A stretch of DNA of 64,000 nucleotides from assembly GCF_000368625.1 (NCBI RefSeq), contig NZ_KB849576.1:186001-250000 (forward strand). Direction: 5' to 3'. This stretch comes from Acinetobacter schindleri CIP 107287. Lineage in GTDB: Bacteria; Pseudomonadota; Gammaproteobacteria; Pseudomonadales; Moraxellaceae. This document shows positions 44,935 through 56,125 of this stretch, piece after piece (within the stretch, counting starts at the first letter, position 1; each line of letters begins with the position of its first letter). The translations under genes were made by a program, and so were the position numbers. The notes under the pieces are model-generated. The model had not been told where the DNA came from. It searched no databases and worked only from the letters and a program-made list of their open reading frames with translations.

Positions 44935-45717
44935 GCTTTATAGGGGCGCTGAAAAGGGTAAGACTAGTTGAAAAGCAGAAGTTATCAGCAGGAGCTCTGG
45001 TGCAATCATAAAAGGTGATGAATTATTTCAGAGCATTTTGCTCAGGTTTGTGCACTAATATGATGTAGTTCGATTTATTTATGATTTTTAGATGTAAAAC
45101 TGACCTGAAAAAGATTCCCGATAATGTTATTATATAACGCAAGATTGCAAAGGGAGTGGATTGGAAGATTTACTCTCTTTTTGTTTATCAGTGGGATGGT
45201 AGTTGGATGTAGGACTTTAGTCTACGGAGATTGTGTTTTTCATTTAAAGCTCCCTATGTTAGAGTAATTTCTGGTTGATGTATTTGACTAAAAAACACAC
45301 ATTTCTCGTCAAAAAAATCAATTGATTAGTCGAGATCGTGATAGCATTTAGCATAAGACTATATCCAAAAAATGTAAGGATTAATGTACACTTTTTAAAC
45401 ACGGAAAAACCTACGACTGGTATATAAAGGTAAGTCAGAGTCGCTTTAGAAAAAATACAGCTTAAGCCTTTGTTTTTTCTAAGTCGATTTGCAAAAAATT
45501 GCTCGGTTTTTATCGGGTATTCGATGAGTGATGATGCCGCTGAGGGGCGTTATTGTTCATTAAACATATCAAGAGTTGCTCTTGGTGTGGTGATAGCGCC
45601 TCATGGCTTATGCCTTATGGGGGACTAATGTCATCTTACCAATTTGACATTACTAATCCTGGGTTTTGCTTAAAAAGCATCCTGAAAATGTTTTTGCAAT
45701 AGGAAATGGGTCCACAA
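44935..45717. other. Long leader/promoter region upstream of sucA
   Basis: Nearly 800 non-coding bases. Visible are a terminator-like hairpin at 45149-45182, the motif GACTTTAGTCTA at 45213-45224 (the same 10-mer GACTTTAGTC occurs upstream of lysS), and several AT-rich -10-like elements such as TATATAAC near 45131. No convincing -35/-10 pair was fixed and no open frame of note was found. Confidence 0.5.
45149..45182 (+). terminator. Terminator-like hairpin in the sucA leader
   Basis: AAAGGGAGT (45149-45157) pairs with ACTCTCTTT (45172-45180), nine pairs including one G-U, with a 14-nt loop; the strand continues TTGTTT. The T-run is TTTTT at 45178-45182. It could end a short RNA or attenuate sucA transcription. 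Confidence 0.45.
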
Positions 45718-48540
45718 ATGCAAGAAGTTGCTGACGCTCTGCGTCTTGACACTGAACTTAGCGCTGATAGTGCAGCGTATATTGAAGAACTTTATGAGCA
45801 GTATCTGACCGCTCCAGACTCAGTGGGTGCTGACTGGCAGGAATACTTCGGTAAGTTCCCTAAAGGTGACCAACCACACAGCAATGTACGTGAGCAATTC
45901 CTACTGTTAGGTCGTAATTCAAGCCGTGTTCAGCCTGTCATTCAAGCGACAGTAAGTTCTGATCACGAGCGTCGTCAAATTGGCGTATTACAACTCATTG
46001 CGGCTTATCGTAACCGTGGTCACCAGAAAGCCAAATTAGATCCATTAGGTCTTGCAAAACGCGAACAAGCATTTGACTTAGAACTGGATGCACATGGTTT
46101 AACCAAGTCTGATTTAGACACAGTATTCAATACTGGTAATCTTGCAATCGGTAAAGAAGAAGCAACGCTTGCTGAAATTCTTGCTGCATTAGAGTCTACA
46201 TACTGCGGTACTGTTGGTTCAGAATATATGCATATCGTTGACACCAAGGAAAAACGATGGATTCAACAACGTCTTGAAGGTGCACGTGGCCAGTTTGGTT
46301 TCAACACACAACAGAAAAAACATGTACTTGAGCGTTTGACTGCAGCGGAAGGCTTGGAAAAATACTTAGGTAATAAATTCGTTGGTGCAAAACGTTTCGG
46401 TGTTGAAGGCGGTGAGTCTTTCATCCCGATGGTTGATGCATTGATTCAACGTGCAGGTTCTGTTGGCTGTAAAGAAGTTGTAATCGGTATGCCACACCGT
46501 GGCCGTCTGAACCTTCTGGTTAACATCATGGGTAAAAACCCGGCTGACCTGTTTGGCGAATTCGAAGGTAAGTCTCTTCATAAGAAAGGTTCTGGTGACG
46601 TTAAGTATCACCAAGGTTTCTCGTCTAACGTGATGACTCCAGGTGGCGAAGTACACTTGGCATTGGCGTTTAACCCATCACATCTTGAAATCGTTGGGCC
46701 CGTAGTTGAAGGTTCGGTACGTGCTCGTCAGGTACGTCGTAAAGACATCGGTGGTGATGACGTATTACCAATCATCGTTCATGGTGATGCAGCATTTGCA
46801 GGTCAAGGTGTCAACCAGGAAACCTTCCAGATGTCACAAACGCGTGGTTACACCGTTGGTGGTACAGTGCACATTGTTGTGAACAACCAGGTTGGTTTCA
46901 CCACTTCTGATCCACGTGATGCACGTTCTACAGAATACTGTACTGACATCGCGAAAATGATTCAGGCACCGATCTTCCATGTCAATGGTGATGATCCGGA
47001 AGCTGTATTGTTTGTTGCTCAGCTTGCACATGATTTCCGTCATACTTTCCGTAAAGACGTGGTTATCGACATGTTCTGTTACCGTCGTCGTGGTCACAAC
47101 GAAGCGGATGAACCGGCTGCAACTCAGCCAATGATGTACCAAGTAATCAACAAGAAAGCGACGACTCGTACTTTGTATGCTGACAAACTTGTTCAAGAAG
47201 GCATCCTTGACCGCGCAACTGCAGATCAAATGGTTGAAAACTATCGTTCAGACCTTGAAGCAGGTAAACACGTTGCCAATGCCTTGGTATTAGAGCCGAA
47301 CAAGAAAATGTTCGTAGACTGGTCTCCGTACTTAGGTCACGACTACACAGACGAGTGGGATACAACTTGTGATCTAGAACGTCTTAAAGAACTTGGTCGT
47401 AAAATGCGTGAGCTTCCAGAAGGCTTCGTCATGCAGCGTCAGGTTTCTAAAGTGATTGATGACCGTCTGAAAATGCAGACTGGTGAAATGCCACTGAACT
47501 GGGGTGCTGCTGAAACTCTAGCCTATGCATCGCTTCTAGATGATGGTTATCTGGTTCGCTTAACTGGCGAAGACGTGGGTCGTGGTACATTCTCACACCG
47601 TCATGCAAAACTGCATAACCAGGTAGATGGCTCAACTTACATTCCACTTTGCCATATCAAAGAAAACCAGCCACGCGTTGCGATCTATGACTCATTATTG
47701 TCTGAAATGGCAGTGCTGGCATTTGAATACGGCTATGCGACGACTCTTCCTAAGAGCTTGATCATCTGGGAAGCTCAGTTTGGTGACTTCGCGAACTGTG
47801 CACAGGTCGTGATCGACCAGTTTATCTCATCTGGTGAAACCAAATGGGAGCGTGTATGTGGTCTGACTATGCTTCTGCCACACGGCTTCGAAGGTCAAGG
47901 TCCAGAGCATTCATCTGCACGTCTTGAGCGCTTCCTGCAGTTATGTGCAGAAGACAACATGCAAGTGATGACTCCAACTACACCTGCACAGATCTTCCAT
48001 GCATTACGTCGTCAGGCAATCCGCCCAATCCGTAAGCCAATGATCATCATGTCGCCGAAATCATTACTGCGTCACAAGTTAGCTGTGTCTAACCTTGATG
48101 AACTTGCAAGCGGTACATTCCAGACTGTGATCGATGAAGTAGATAACATTAACAAGTCGGACGTAACCCGTTTGGTACTTTGTGGTGGTAAGGTTTACTA
48201 CGACCTAGTTGAAAAACGTCGTGAAAAAGAATTGAACAATACTGCGATCGTTCGTATTGAACAATTGTATCCGTACCCAGAAGCACGTCTTGCTGAAGTT
48301 CTTGCTCAGTATCCAAACCTGAAAGAGCTGGTTTGGGCTCAAGAAGAACCGAAGAACCAAGGTGCTTGGCTGTTCATCGCGCCACGTCTGTATGACGACG
48401 TGATGAAGTCTGGTAAACAGGTTCGTATTAGCTACGCTGGCCGTGAAGCTTCTGCTGCACCGGCGTGTGGTTCACCATATTTGCATGCAAAACAACAAGC
48501 TCAGCTCGTTAACGACGCTCTAGCGATCGATGCTGAATAA
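45718..48540 (+). CDS. sucA: 2-oxoglutarate dehydrogenase E1 component
   Basis: About 940 aa, normal for SucA. The N-terminal SAAYIEELYEQYL helix that binds E2 is followed by the thiamine-diphosphate core: GMPHRGRLNLLVNIMG, HGDAAFAGQGVNQET (ThDP/Mg2+ site) and the later HGFEGQGPEHSSARLERFL. It decarboxylates 2-oxoglutarate and transfers the succinyl group to SucB lipoate. The ATG at 45706 has AGGA touching it, so the ATG at 45718 (MQEVADALRL) is preferred; either is possible. Confidence 0.95.
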   Translation: MQEVADALRLDTELSADSAAYIEELYEQYLTAPDSVGADWQEYFGKFPKGDQPHSNVREQFLLLGRNSSRVQPVIQATVSSDHERRQIGVLQLIAAYRNRGHQKAKLDPLGLAKREQAFDLELDAHGLTKSDLDTVFNTGNLAIGKEEATLAEILAALESTYCGTVGSEYMHIVDTKEKRWIQQRLEGARGQFGFNTQQKKHVLERLTAAEGLEKYLGNKFVGAKRFGVEGGESFIPMVDALIQRAGSVGCKEVVIGMPHRGRLNLLVNIMGKNPADLFGEFEGKSLHKKGSGDVKYHQGFSSNVMTPGGEVHLALAFNPSHLEIVGPVVEGSVRARQVRRKDIGGDDVLPIIVHGDAAFAGQGVNQETFQMSQTRGYTVGGTVHIVVNNQVGFTTSDPRDARSTEYCTDIAKMIQAPIFHVNGDDPEAVLFVAQLAHDFRHTFRKDVVIDMFCYRRRGHNEADEPAATQPMMYQVINKKATTRTLYADKLVQEGILDRATADQMVENYRSDLEAGKHVANALVLEPNKKMFVDWSPYLGHDYTDEWDTTCDLERLKELGRKMRELPEGFVMQRQVSKVIDDRLKMQTGEMPLNWGAAETLAYASLLDDGYLVRLTGEDVGRGTFSHRHAKLHNQVDGSTYIPLCHIKENQPRVAIYDSLLSEMAVLAFEYGYATTLPKSLIIWEAQFGDFANCAQVVIDQFISSGETKWERVCGLTMLLPHGFEGQGPEHSSARLERFLQLCAEDNMQVMTPTTPAQIFHALRRQAIRPIRKPMIIMSPKSLLRHKLAVSNLDELASGTFQTVIDEVDNINKSDVTRLVLCGGKVYYDLVEKRREKELNNTAIVRIEQLYPYPEARLAEVLAQYPNLKELVWAQEEPKNQGAWLFIAPRLYDDVMKSGKQVRISYAGREASAAPACGSPYLHAKQQAQLVNDALAIDAE

Positions 48541-48558
48541 TCCAGGAGATTCTAAGTA

Positions 48559-49773
48559 ATGGCAACCGAAATTAAAGCACCGGTATTTCCAGAGTCAGTT
48601 GCGGACGGTACGATCGCAACTTGGCACAAACAACCAGGTGAAGCAGTATCACGTGATGAAGTGATCTGTGATATTGAGACTGATAAAGTTGTTTTAGAAG
48701 TTGTTGCTCCTGCTGACGGTACAATTGCATCAATCATCAAAAATGAAGGCGACACAGTGCTTTCTGCTGAAGTGATTGCTCAATTTGAAGAAGGTGCTGT
48801 TTCTGGCGCTACACAAACTCAAGCAGTTCAATCTGAAGAGAAAGTTGAGCAAGCTGCTGCACAAACTGAAGCGGGTAATTCGCCGATCGTTGAGCGTACT
48901 CAAGTTGCTGACCAGGCACCTGCAGTACGTAAAGCTTTAACTGAATCTGGTATTGCTGCATCTGACGTATCTGGTACAGGTCGTGGCGGTCGCATCACCA
49001 AAGAAGATGTTGCGAACCATCAAGCGAAACCAGCAGCACCTGCTGCTGCACCATTAAGCGTTGCAGTTGGTGAGCGTATTGAAAAACGTGTACCTATGAC
49101 TCGTCTGCGTAAACGTGTTGCTGAACGTCTGCTTGCTGCAACTCAAGAAACAGCAATGCTGACGACGTTCAACGAAGTCAACATGAAACCAATCATGGAA
49201 ATGCGTAACCAGTACAAAGATGCGTTTGAAAAACGTCATGGTGCGCGTCTAGGCTTCATGTCATTCTTCGTTAAAGCGGCGACTGAAGCGCTTAAACGCT
49301 ACCCAGCGGTGAATGCGTCTATCGATGGCGACGACATCGTTTATCACGGTTACTATGACATCGGTGTAGCGGTTTCTTCTGATCGTGGTCTGGTGGTTCC
49401 TGTACTTCGTGATACAGACCGCATGAACTACGCTGAAGTTGAAAATGGTATCCGTGCATACGCTGGCAAGGCACGTGAAGGTAAACTTGCAATTGAAGAC
49501 ATGACTGGTGGTACTTTCACAATTACCAACGGTGGTACTTTCGGTTCATTGCTTTCAACTCCAATCTTGAACACGCCTCAAACTGCGATTCTGGGTATGC
49601 ATAAAATCCAGGAACGTCCTATGGCAGTGAATGGTCAAGTTGAAATCTTGCCAATGATGTACCTAGCGCTTTCTTATGACCACCGTCTAATCGATGGTAA
49701 AGAAGCTGTAGGTTTCCTTGTAACAATCAAAGAATTGTTAGAAGAGCCAGCACGTCTTATCCTTGATCTATAA
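48559..49773 (+). CDS. sucB: 2-oxoglutarate dehydrogenase E2, dihydrolipoyl succinyltransferase
   Basis: 404 aa. A lipoyl domain (residues 1-77) carries the modified Lys in ETDKVVLEV; an Ala/Glu-rich linker leads to the E3-binding domain ([20 protein letters not shown], about 108-140); the catalytic core ends with the His/Asp pair in [16 protein letters not shown]. It starts 18 bases after sucA behind CAGGAGAT. The downstream terminator at 49799 separates it from lpd. Confidence 0.97.
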   Translation: MATEIKAPVFPESVADGTIATWHKQPGEAVSRDEVICDIETDKVVLEVVAPADGTIASIIKNEGDTVLSAEVIAQFEEGAVSGATQTQAVQSEEKVEQAAAQTEAGNSPIVERTQVADQAPAVRKALTESGIAASDVSGTGRGGRITKEDVANHQAKPAAPAAAPLSVAVGERIEKRVPMTRLRKRVAERLLAATQETAMLTTFNEVNMKPIMEMRNQYKDAFEKRHGARLGFMSFFVKAATEALKRYPAVNASIDGDDIVYHGYYDIGVAVSSDRGLVVPVLRDTDRMNYAEVENGIRAYAGKAREGKLAIEDMTGGTFTITNGGTFGSLLSTPILNTPQTAILGMHKIQERPMAVNGQVEILPMMYLALSYDHRLIDGKEAVGFLVTIKELLEEPARLILDL

Positions 49774-49792
49774 TTTTAGTTTTTAAGAATAA

Positions 49793-51271
<1,479 letters not shown>

Positions 51272-51276
51272 TCTAA

Positions 51277-51303
51277 AAAAGAGCGGCTCCGGCCGCTCTT
51301 TTA
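51277..51303 (+). terminator. Terminator after lpd
   Basis: AAAAGAGCGGC / GCCGCTCTTTT hairpin with a short TCCG-type loop. Confidence 0.92.
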
Positions 51304-51453
51304 CATTTGGTGGTTGTTTTTGTATGAATAATCATCTAAAAATAAAGATAAGAATCAAAACATCGTTTTAATAAATTCCAATATCGATGTTGCAGCGCCA
51401 CAGGATATTGGACGCAGTAATAACAAAGTGAAAAAGTAGTAAAAGGTCAATCA

Positions 51454-52620
51454 ATGAATTTACATGAGTATCAAGCAAAAGCGTTATTAAAAAAATATGG
51501 CATGCCAGTTCAGGAAGGTATTCTTGCGACAAATGCTGAAGAAACCGTGCAGGCTTTTCAACAGCTGGGCGGAAAATTTGCCGTATTAAAAGCCCAGGTG
51601 CATGCCGGGGGGCGTGGTAAGGCGGGTGGGGTAAAGGTAGTTAAATCTGCCGACGAAGCCGCTGAATATGCCAATCAAATTATTGGCTCACGTTTAGTGA
51701 CTTATCAAACCGATGCCAATGGTCAACCAGTCAACAGTATTCTGGTCTCTGAAGATGTTTATCCGGTAGAGCGTGAACTTTATCTGGGTGCTGTGGTAGA
51801 CCGTTCAACTCGCCGTATTACCTTTATGGCATCGACTGAAGGCGGTGTTGAAATTGAAAAAGTGGCAGAAGAAACGCCTGAAAAAATTATTAAAGTTGAA
51901 GTTGATCCACTCGTTGGTTTATTGCCGTTCCAGGCACGTGAAGTCGCATTTGCTTTAAACCTTAAAGATGGACAAATCAATCAATTTGTTAAAGTCATGA
52001 CTGCAGCTTATCAAGCCTTTGTGGAAAATGATTTTGCCCTGTTTGAAATCAATCCGCTATCAGTCCGTGAAAATGGCGACATTCTTTGTGTCGATGCCAA
52101 AGTAGGGATCGATTCGAACGCGCTGTATCGTTTGCCTGAAGTGGCGGCACTACGCGATAAATCACAAGAGAATGAGCGTGAGCTAAAAGCCTCTGAATTT
52201 GATCTGAACTATGTTGCCTTGGAAGGTAATATTGGTTGTATGGTCAATGGTGCAGGTCTTGCGATGGCCACCATGGATATTATCAAGCTTTATGGTGGTC
52301 AGCCAGCTAACTTCCTCGATGTCGGTGGTGGTGCAACCAAAGAGCGGGTGATTGAGGCGTTCAAAATTATTTTGGCAGATACTTCTGTACAAGGTGTGTT
52401 GATTAATATTTTTGGTGGAATTGTACGTTGCGACATGATCGCTGAAGCAATTATTGCAGCAGTTCAAGAAGTAAATGTCACTGTGCCGGTTGTGGTTCGC
52501 CTTGAAGGGAACAATGCTGAGCTTGGTGCCAAATTACTGGATGAATCTGGTTTGAAATTAATTTCTGCAAATGGCCTGGCCGATGCTGCAGAAAAAATTG
52601 TTGCTGCAGTGAAAGCTTAA
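51454..52620 (+). CDS. sucC: Succinyl-CoA synthetase (ADP-forming) subunit beta
   Basis: 388 aa, the normal length. An N-terminal ATP-grasp domain ([33 protein letters not shown]) and a C-terminal CoA-ligase domain with [13 protein letters not shown] and [14 protein letters not shown]. It converts succinyl-CoA to succinate with substrate-level phosphorylation. It is separated from lpd by a terminator and a 180-bp gap, so sucCD have their own promoter. Starts behind AAAGG. Confidence 0.96.
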   Translation: MNLHEYQAKALLKKYGMPVQEGILATNAEETVQAFQQLGGKFAVLKAQVHAGGRGKAGGVKVVKSADEAAEYANQIIGSRLVTYQTDANGQPVNSILVSEDVYPVERELYLGAVVDRSTRRITFMASTEGGVEIEKVAEETPEKIIKVEVDPLVGLLPFQAREVAFALNLKDGQINQFVKVMTAAYQAFVENDFALFEINPLSVRENGDILCVDAKVGIDSNALYRLPEVAALRDKSQENERELKASEFDLNYVALEGNIGCMVNGAGLAMATMDIIKLYGGQPANFLDVGGGATKERVIEAFKIILADTSVQGVLINIFGGIVRCDMIAEAIIAAVQEVNVTVPVVVRLEGNNAELGAKLLDESGLKLISANGLADAAEKIVAAVKA

Positions 52621-52631
52621 GGAGTATCACA

Positions 52632-53522
52632 ATGAGCGTATTAATTAATAAAGACACCAAAGTTTTAGTTCAGGGCTTTACTGGTAAAAACGGAACTTTT
52701 CATTCCGAGCAGGCAATTGCTTACGGTACTAAAGTGGTCGGTGGGGTAACACCGGGCAAAGGTGGTCAATCACATCTGGATCTGCCAGTATTTAATACCA
52801 TGCGTGAAGCGGTAAAAGAAACCCAGGCTGATGCTTCTGTAATTTATGTACCTGCACCATTTGTATTAGACTCTATTGTGGAAGCGGTTGACTCAGGTAT
52901 TGAGCTGATTGTAGTGATTACTGAAGGTGTACCAACACTGGACATGCTAAAAGCCAAGCGCTATCTGGAAACCAATGGTAATGGCACGCGTCTGATTGGC
53001 CCAAACTGTCCGGGTATTATTACGCCTGAAGAATGCAAGATCGGAATTATGCCAGGCCATATCCATAAGAAAGGCAAGATCGGGATTATCTCTCGTTCAG
53101 GTACCCTGACTTATGAGGCTGTATCGCAAACGACTAAATTGGGTTTAGGTCAATCGACTTGTATCGGTATTGGTGGTGATCCAATTCCAGGTATGAACCA
53201 GATTGACTGCTTGAAACTGTTTGAAGAAGACCCTGAAACAGAAGCTATTATCATGATCGGTGAGATTGGTGGTACAGCTGAAGAAGAAGCTGCTGAATAT
53301 ATCCAGTCTAATGTAACTAAGCCTGTGGTGGGTTATATTGCGGGTGTGACAGCACCGAAAGGAAAACGTATGGGGCATGCAGGTGCGATTATTTCAGGTG
53401 GCAAAGGCACCGCGGAAGAAAAATTTGCAGCCTTTGAACGTGCTGGCATGGCTTATACCCGTAGTCCTGCTGAGCTTGGTTCGACCATGTATCAGTTGCT
53501 GAAGGATAAAGGGTTAATCTAA
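52632..53522 (+). CDS. sucD: Succinyl-CoA synthetase (ADP-forming) subunit alpha
   Basis: 296 aa. The CoA-binding Rossmann domain starts with [20 protein letters not shown]; the phosphorylated histidine is the one in [16 protein letters not shown] near residue 245. The segment [14 protein letters not shown] is typical. It lies 11 bases after sucC behind AAGGAG and is translated with it as the alpha/beta pair. Ends the TCA block. Confidence 0.96.
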   Translation: MSVLINKDTKVLVQGFTGKNGTFHSEQAIAYGTKVVGGVTPGKGGQSHLDLPVFNTMREAVKETQADASVIYVPAPFVLDSIVEAVDSGIELIVVITEGVPTLDMLKAKRYLETNGNGTRLIGPNCPGIITPEECKIGIMPGHIHKKGKIGIISRSGTLTYEAVSQTTKLGLGQSTCIGIGGDPIPGMNQIDCLKLFEEDPETEAIIMIGEIGGTAEEEAAEYIQSNVTKPVVGYIAGVTAPKGKRMGHAGAIISGGKGTAEEKFAAFERAGMAYTRSPAELGSTMYQLLKDKGLI

Positions 53523-53539
53523 ACAATAAAAATCCAACA

Positions 53540-53567
53540 TAAAGCCCTCTTATTGAGGGCTTTTTTT
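53540..53567 (+). terminator. Terminator after sucD
   Basis: AAAGCCCTC / GAGGGCTTT hairpin with a TTATT loop and a long T-run. Confidence 0.9.
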
Positions 53568-53605
53568 AGAAGAAATACATAATAGTTTGGTCTGACAGGA
53601 TGAAA

Positions 53606-53634
53606 TTGTGAGCTAAATCGCACTTTGTTATAAT
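53606..53634 (+). promoter_or_regulatory. Promoter of pgaABCD
   Basis: TTGTGA (53606-53611), a 17-bp spacer and a perfect TATAAT (53629-53634). The predicted start is about 25 bases before pgaA. Confidence 0.65.
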
Positions 53635-53665
53635 GTTTGTATAAATAAAATACATAACAAGACAA

Positions 53666-56125
53666 ATGCCAATGCTAAACAACAATAACTATTACTCAAT
53701 CGCCTATGTGTTGCTTGCCACAGGAATCAGCTTGAATCCTTTATATGCAGCTATTACAGACACGCAAAGGCATCAGGTGGTCAAGCAAATTAAGTCTGGG
53801 GATACCCAAAAAGGTCTTAAAATACTCGCAGAAATGGTACGCAAAGATCCTGCGAACATGAACCTGCTGGCTGACTTTATTTTGTTAAGCCGACAATATA
53901 ATTCCCCCCTAATTCAGCAAGATTACAATCTGAATCACTTAAAAATTTCAATATATCCAGTCTATGGGCAACTGCCTCTGGTGATGTTATTGCGTGATCA
54001 GGGTAAATTTTTGCTGGCTGAACAATATGCAGCAAAATTTCAGAAAAACAGCACAAGTGATATTCCATGGGATTTATACCGTGGCATGTTGCTCGCAGAA
54101 AGTGGTCAATTGGAGCAGGCAGAGCAACAAATCAGAAAAGTTGACCAGAAACAGTTGAATGCTGATCAGCTGGTACAATTGGCTTATACCTATCGCTTAT
54201 TAAGACAACCTATACAGGCACTGAATACCGCAACTCGCGCTTTATCGATGAGTCGTTCGGAAAGCGTGCAGGAACAGTATGTGCTGGCTTTGGCAGCCAG
54301 TGCTGATTATGACAGTGCAAACCGTTATTTACAGCAGCAGGGTAAAGGGCAAAGTCGTCTCAAGCATGAAGTACAGCTGATCAAGTTTAGTCAACATATT
54401 CGTAATGCCATTGATTTCTATAAAGTACAAAGTGAAAAGGATCAGGGCAAGATTGCCTATACAGAGCTGGATCAGGTGATTTCGGAAATGCAGGCTTATG
54501 AAAATGAGCTAGCCCAATATCCCGAGTTACGTCAAAGATTTTATTATGAATATATTTTTGCCTTAAGTGCACGGCAACGTTCTACTGAAGCTTTGGGCCA
54601 ACTGGCTAAAATCAATCAGCCGGTAGAACAGATGCCTGCCTATACCAGACATGCACTAGCTGATAGTTATTTGCGCAACCATAAACCAAAGCAGGCGGAA
54701 ATATTGTACCGCAGTCTGTTTAAAGAAAAGAATTATGTAGACTATGACGTTTACGCAGGTCTGTACTATAGCTTGATTGAACAAGAAAAATTTAAAGCCG
54801 CTGATGAAGTAATTAAGGAAATGGATCAGCGCTTACCAATCTTCTTCTATAGTCAGGCTAAAGGTGTAGACCGTACGATTCATATGGACCGTGATGAGTA
54901 TGTGATCTTAAGAGGTCTTCATTATAGTTATAAAAACCAGCTGGATAAGGCAGAACTGTATTTTCAGGACCTGGTAAATAAATCTCCAGGAAATCGTAAT
55001 TACATCAATTATCTTGCGACTATACAGCGTTGGCGTGAAAAACCTTTGCAAGCACAAGCAACGGTTTCCTTACTCAATGGTACAGAGCCATCAACACAAG
55101 CCACCCGAATTAATAGCATGCAAAATGCACAAGCTGTCTTTGATGTGCAGACATGGCGTAGTAGCAATACTGATCTTTTAGAGCGGGCAGGAACTGATAC
55201 CGGGGTAGTACGTAGTCATAAGGAGCTCAAAGATCGTGAGCGGTTTACCATTTCACATAATAGTCTTTATGCGAAAAGTGAAACGGATGATCAAGATCTG
55301 GTCAATAATCTGAATGGTTCTCGTGAGAAACAAAGCTGGACGCGACTCAATACCCCATGGTTTTCAGATTATTACCGGGCCTTTGTGGAGCATCAGTACC
55401 GTAGTGGAGAGTATGAAGAAGGTAAGCGAGATGATCAACGGATCGGTGTAGGACTGGAATGGGTCGATAACCGTAAGTATGCCACTGTAGCACTTTCACA
55501 AGCGACCGAGGGTGATCGCTTTGGTGTGAATATAACCTGGAATCATTGGTTAAGTGATCACTGGAATTATGGTCTGGCTTATAACAGCCAGGCAGAGATT
55601 CCATTGCAGATACAGGATGAACATGAAGGGCAGTCTTATCGTTTCGACTTAAACTGGCAACAGCATGAATCTACAAAGGCTGGATTGAGCTATCAGCTTA
55701 CTGATATTGATGACGGAAATGAGCGTCAGGAACTAGGTACCTATTTCAAGCAACGTATTTTCCAGGCTCCACATCATTTAACCCATCTGAACTTATATGG
55801 ATTTTGGGCATCGAATAAAGATGATGTAGAAACTTCCTATTTCAATCCATCTTCAAGTTGGAGTGCAGAAGCAGGTCTGGAACATGATTGGGTAACCTGG
55901 CGTAGTTATGATCAGTCGTTGACTCAACGTTTTTCATTAAATCTTGGTGTATTTGACCAGGAAGATTATGACTCAGGCCTGATTTATTTGGCGAAATATC
56001 AACACCTCTGGCAAATCACCAGAACTTGGTCCCTGAATTATGGGGTGTCCTATGGGCAACACCCTTATGACAGTGAAGATGAAAATAGACTCGAAGCAAG
56101 TTTTGGATTTGAAGGGAGATTCTAA
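53666..56125 (+). CDS. pgaA: Poly-beta-1,6-GlcNAc export porin PgaA
   Basis: 819 aa. A signal peptide (ending near LYA, residue 29) precedes a TPR-like periplasmic superhelix of some 480 residues (repeats such as AESGQLEQAEQQIRKV and QLDKAELYFQDLV). The C-terminal outer-membrane beta-barrel contains alternating aromatic strands and ends in EASFGFEGRF with terminal Phe. The polymer exits through it after PgaB processing. The start is either 53666 or the ATG six bases later; the Shine-Dalgarno is weak. The stop overlaps the pgaB start by one base. Confidence 0.92.
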   Translation: MPMLNNNNYYSIAYVLLATGISLNPLYAAITDTQRHQVVKQIKSGDTQKGLKILAEMVRKDPANMNLLADFILLSRQYNSPLIQQDYNLNHLKISIYPVYGQLPLVMLLRDQGKFLLAEQYAAKFQKNSTSDIPWDLYRGMLLAESGQLEQAEQQIRKVDQKQLNADQLVQLAYTYRLLRQPIQALNTATRALSMSRSESVQEQYVLALAASADYDSANRYLQQQGKGQSRLKHEVQLIKFSQHIRNAIDFYKVQSEKDQGKIAYTELDQVISEMQAYENELAQYPELRQRFYYEYIFALSARQRSTEALGQLAKINQPVEQMPAYTRHALADSYLRNHKPKQAEILYRSLFKEKNYVDYDVYAGLYYSLIEQEKFKAADEVIKEMDQRLPIFFYSQAKGVDRTIHMDRDEYVILRGLHYSYKNQLDKAELYFQDLVNKSPGNRNYINYLATIQRWREKPLQAQATVSLLNGTEPSTQATRINSMQNAQAVFDVQTWRSSNTDLLERAGTDTGVVRSHKELKDRERFTISHNSLYAKSETDDQDLVNNLNGSREKQSWTRLNTPWFSDYYRAFVEHQYRSGEYEEGKRDDQRIGVGLEWVDNRKYATVALSQATEGDRFGVNITWNHWLSDHWNYGLAYNSQAEIPLQIQDEHEGQSYRFDLNWQQHESTKAGLSYQLTDIDDGNERQELGTYFKQRIFQAPHHLTHLNLYGFWASNKDDVETSYFNPSSSWSAEAGLEHDWVTWRSYDQSLTQRFSLNLGVFDQEDYDSGLIYLAKYQHLWQITRTWSLNYGVSYGQHPYDSEDENRLEASFGFEGRF

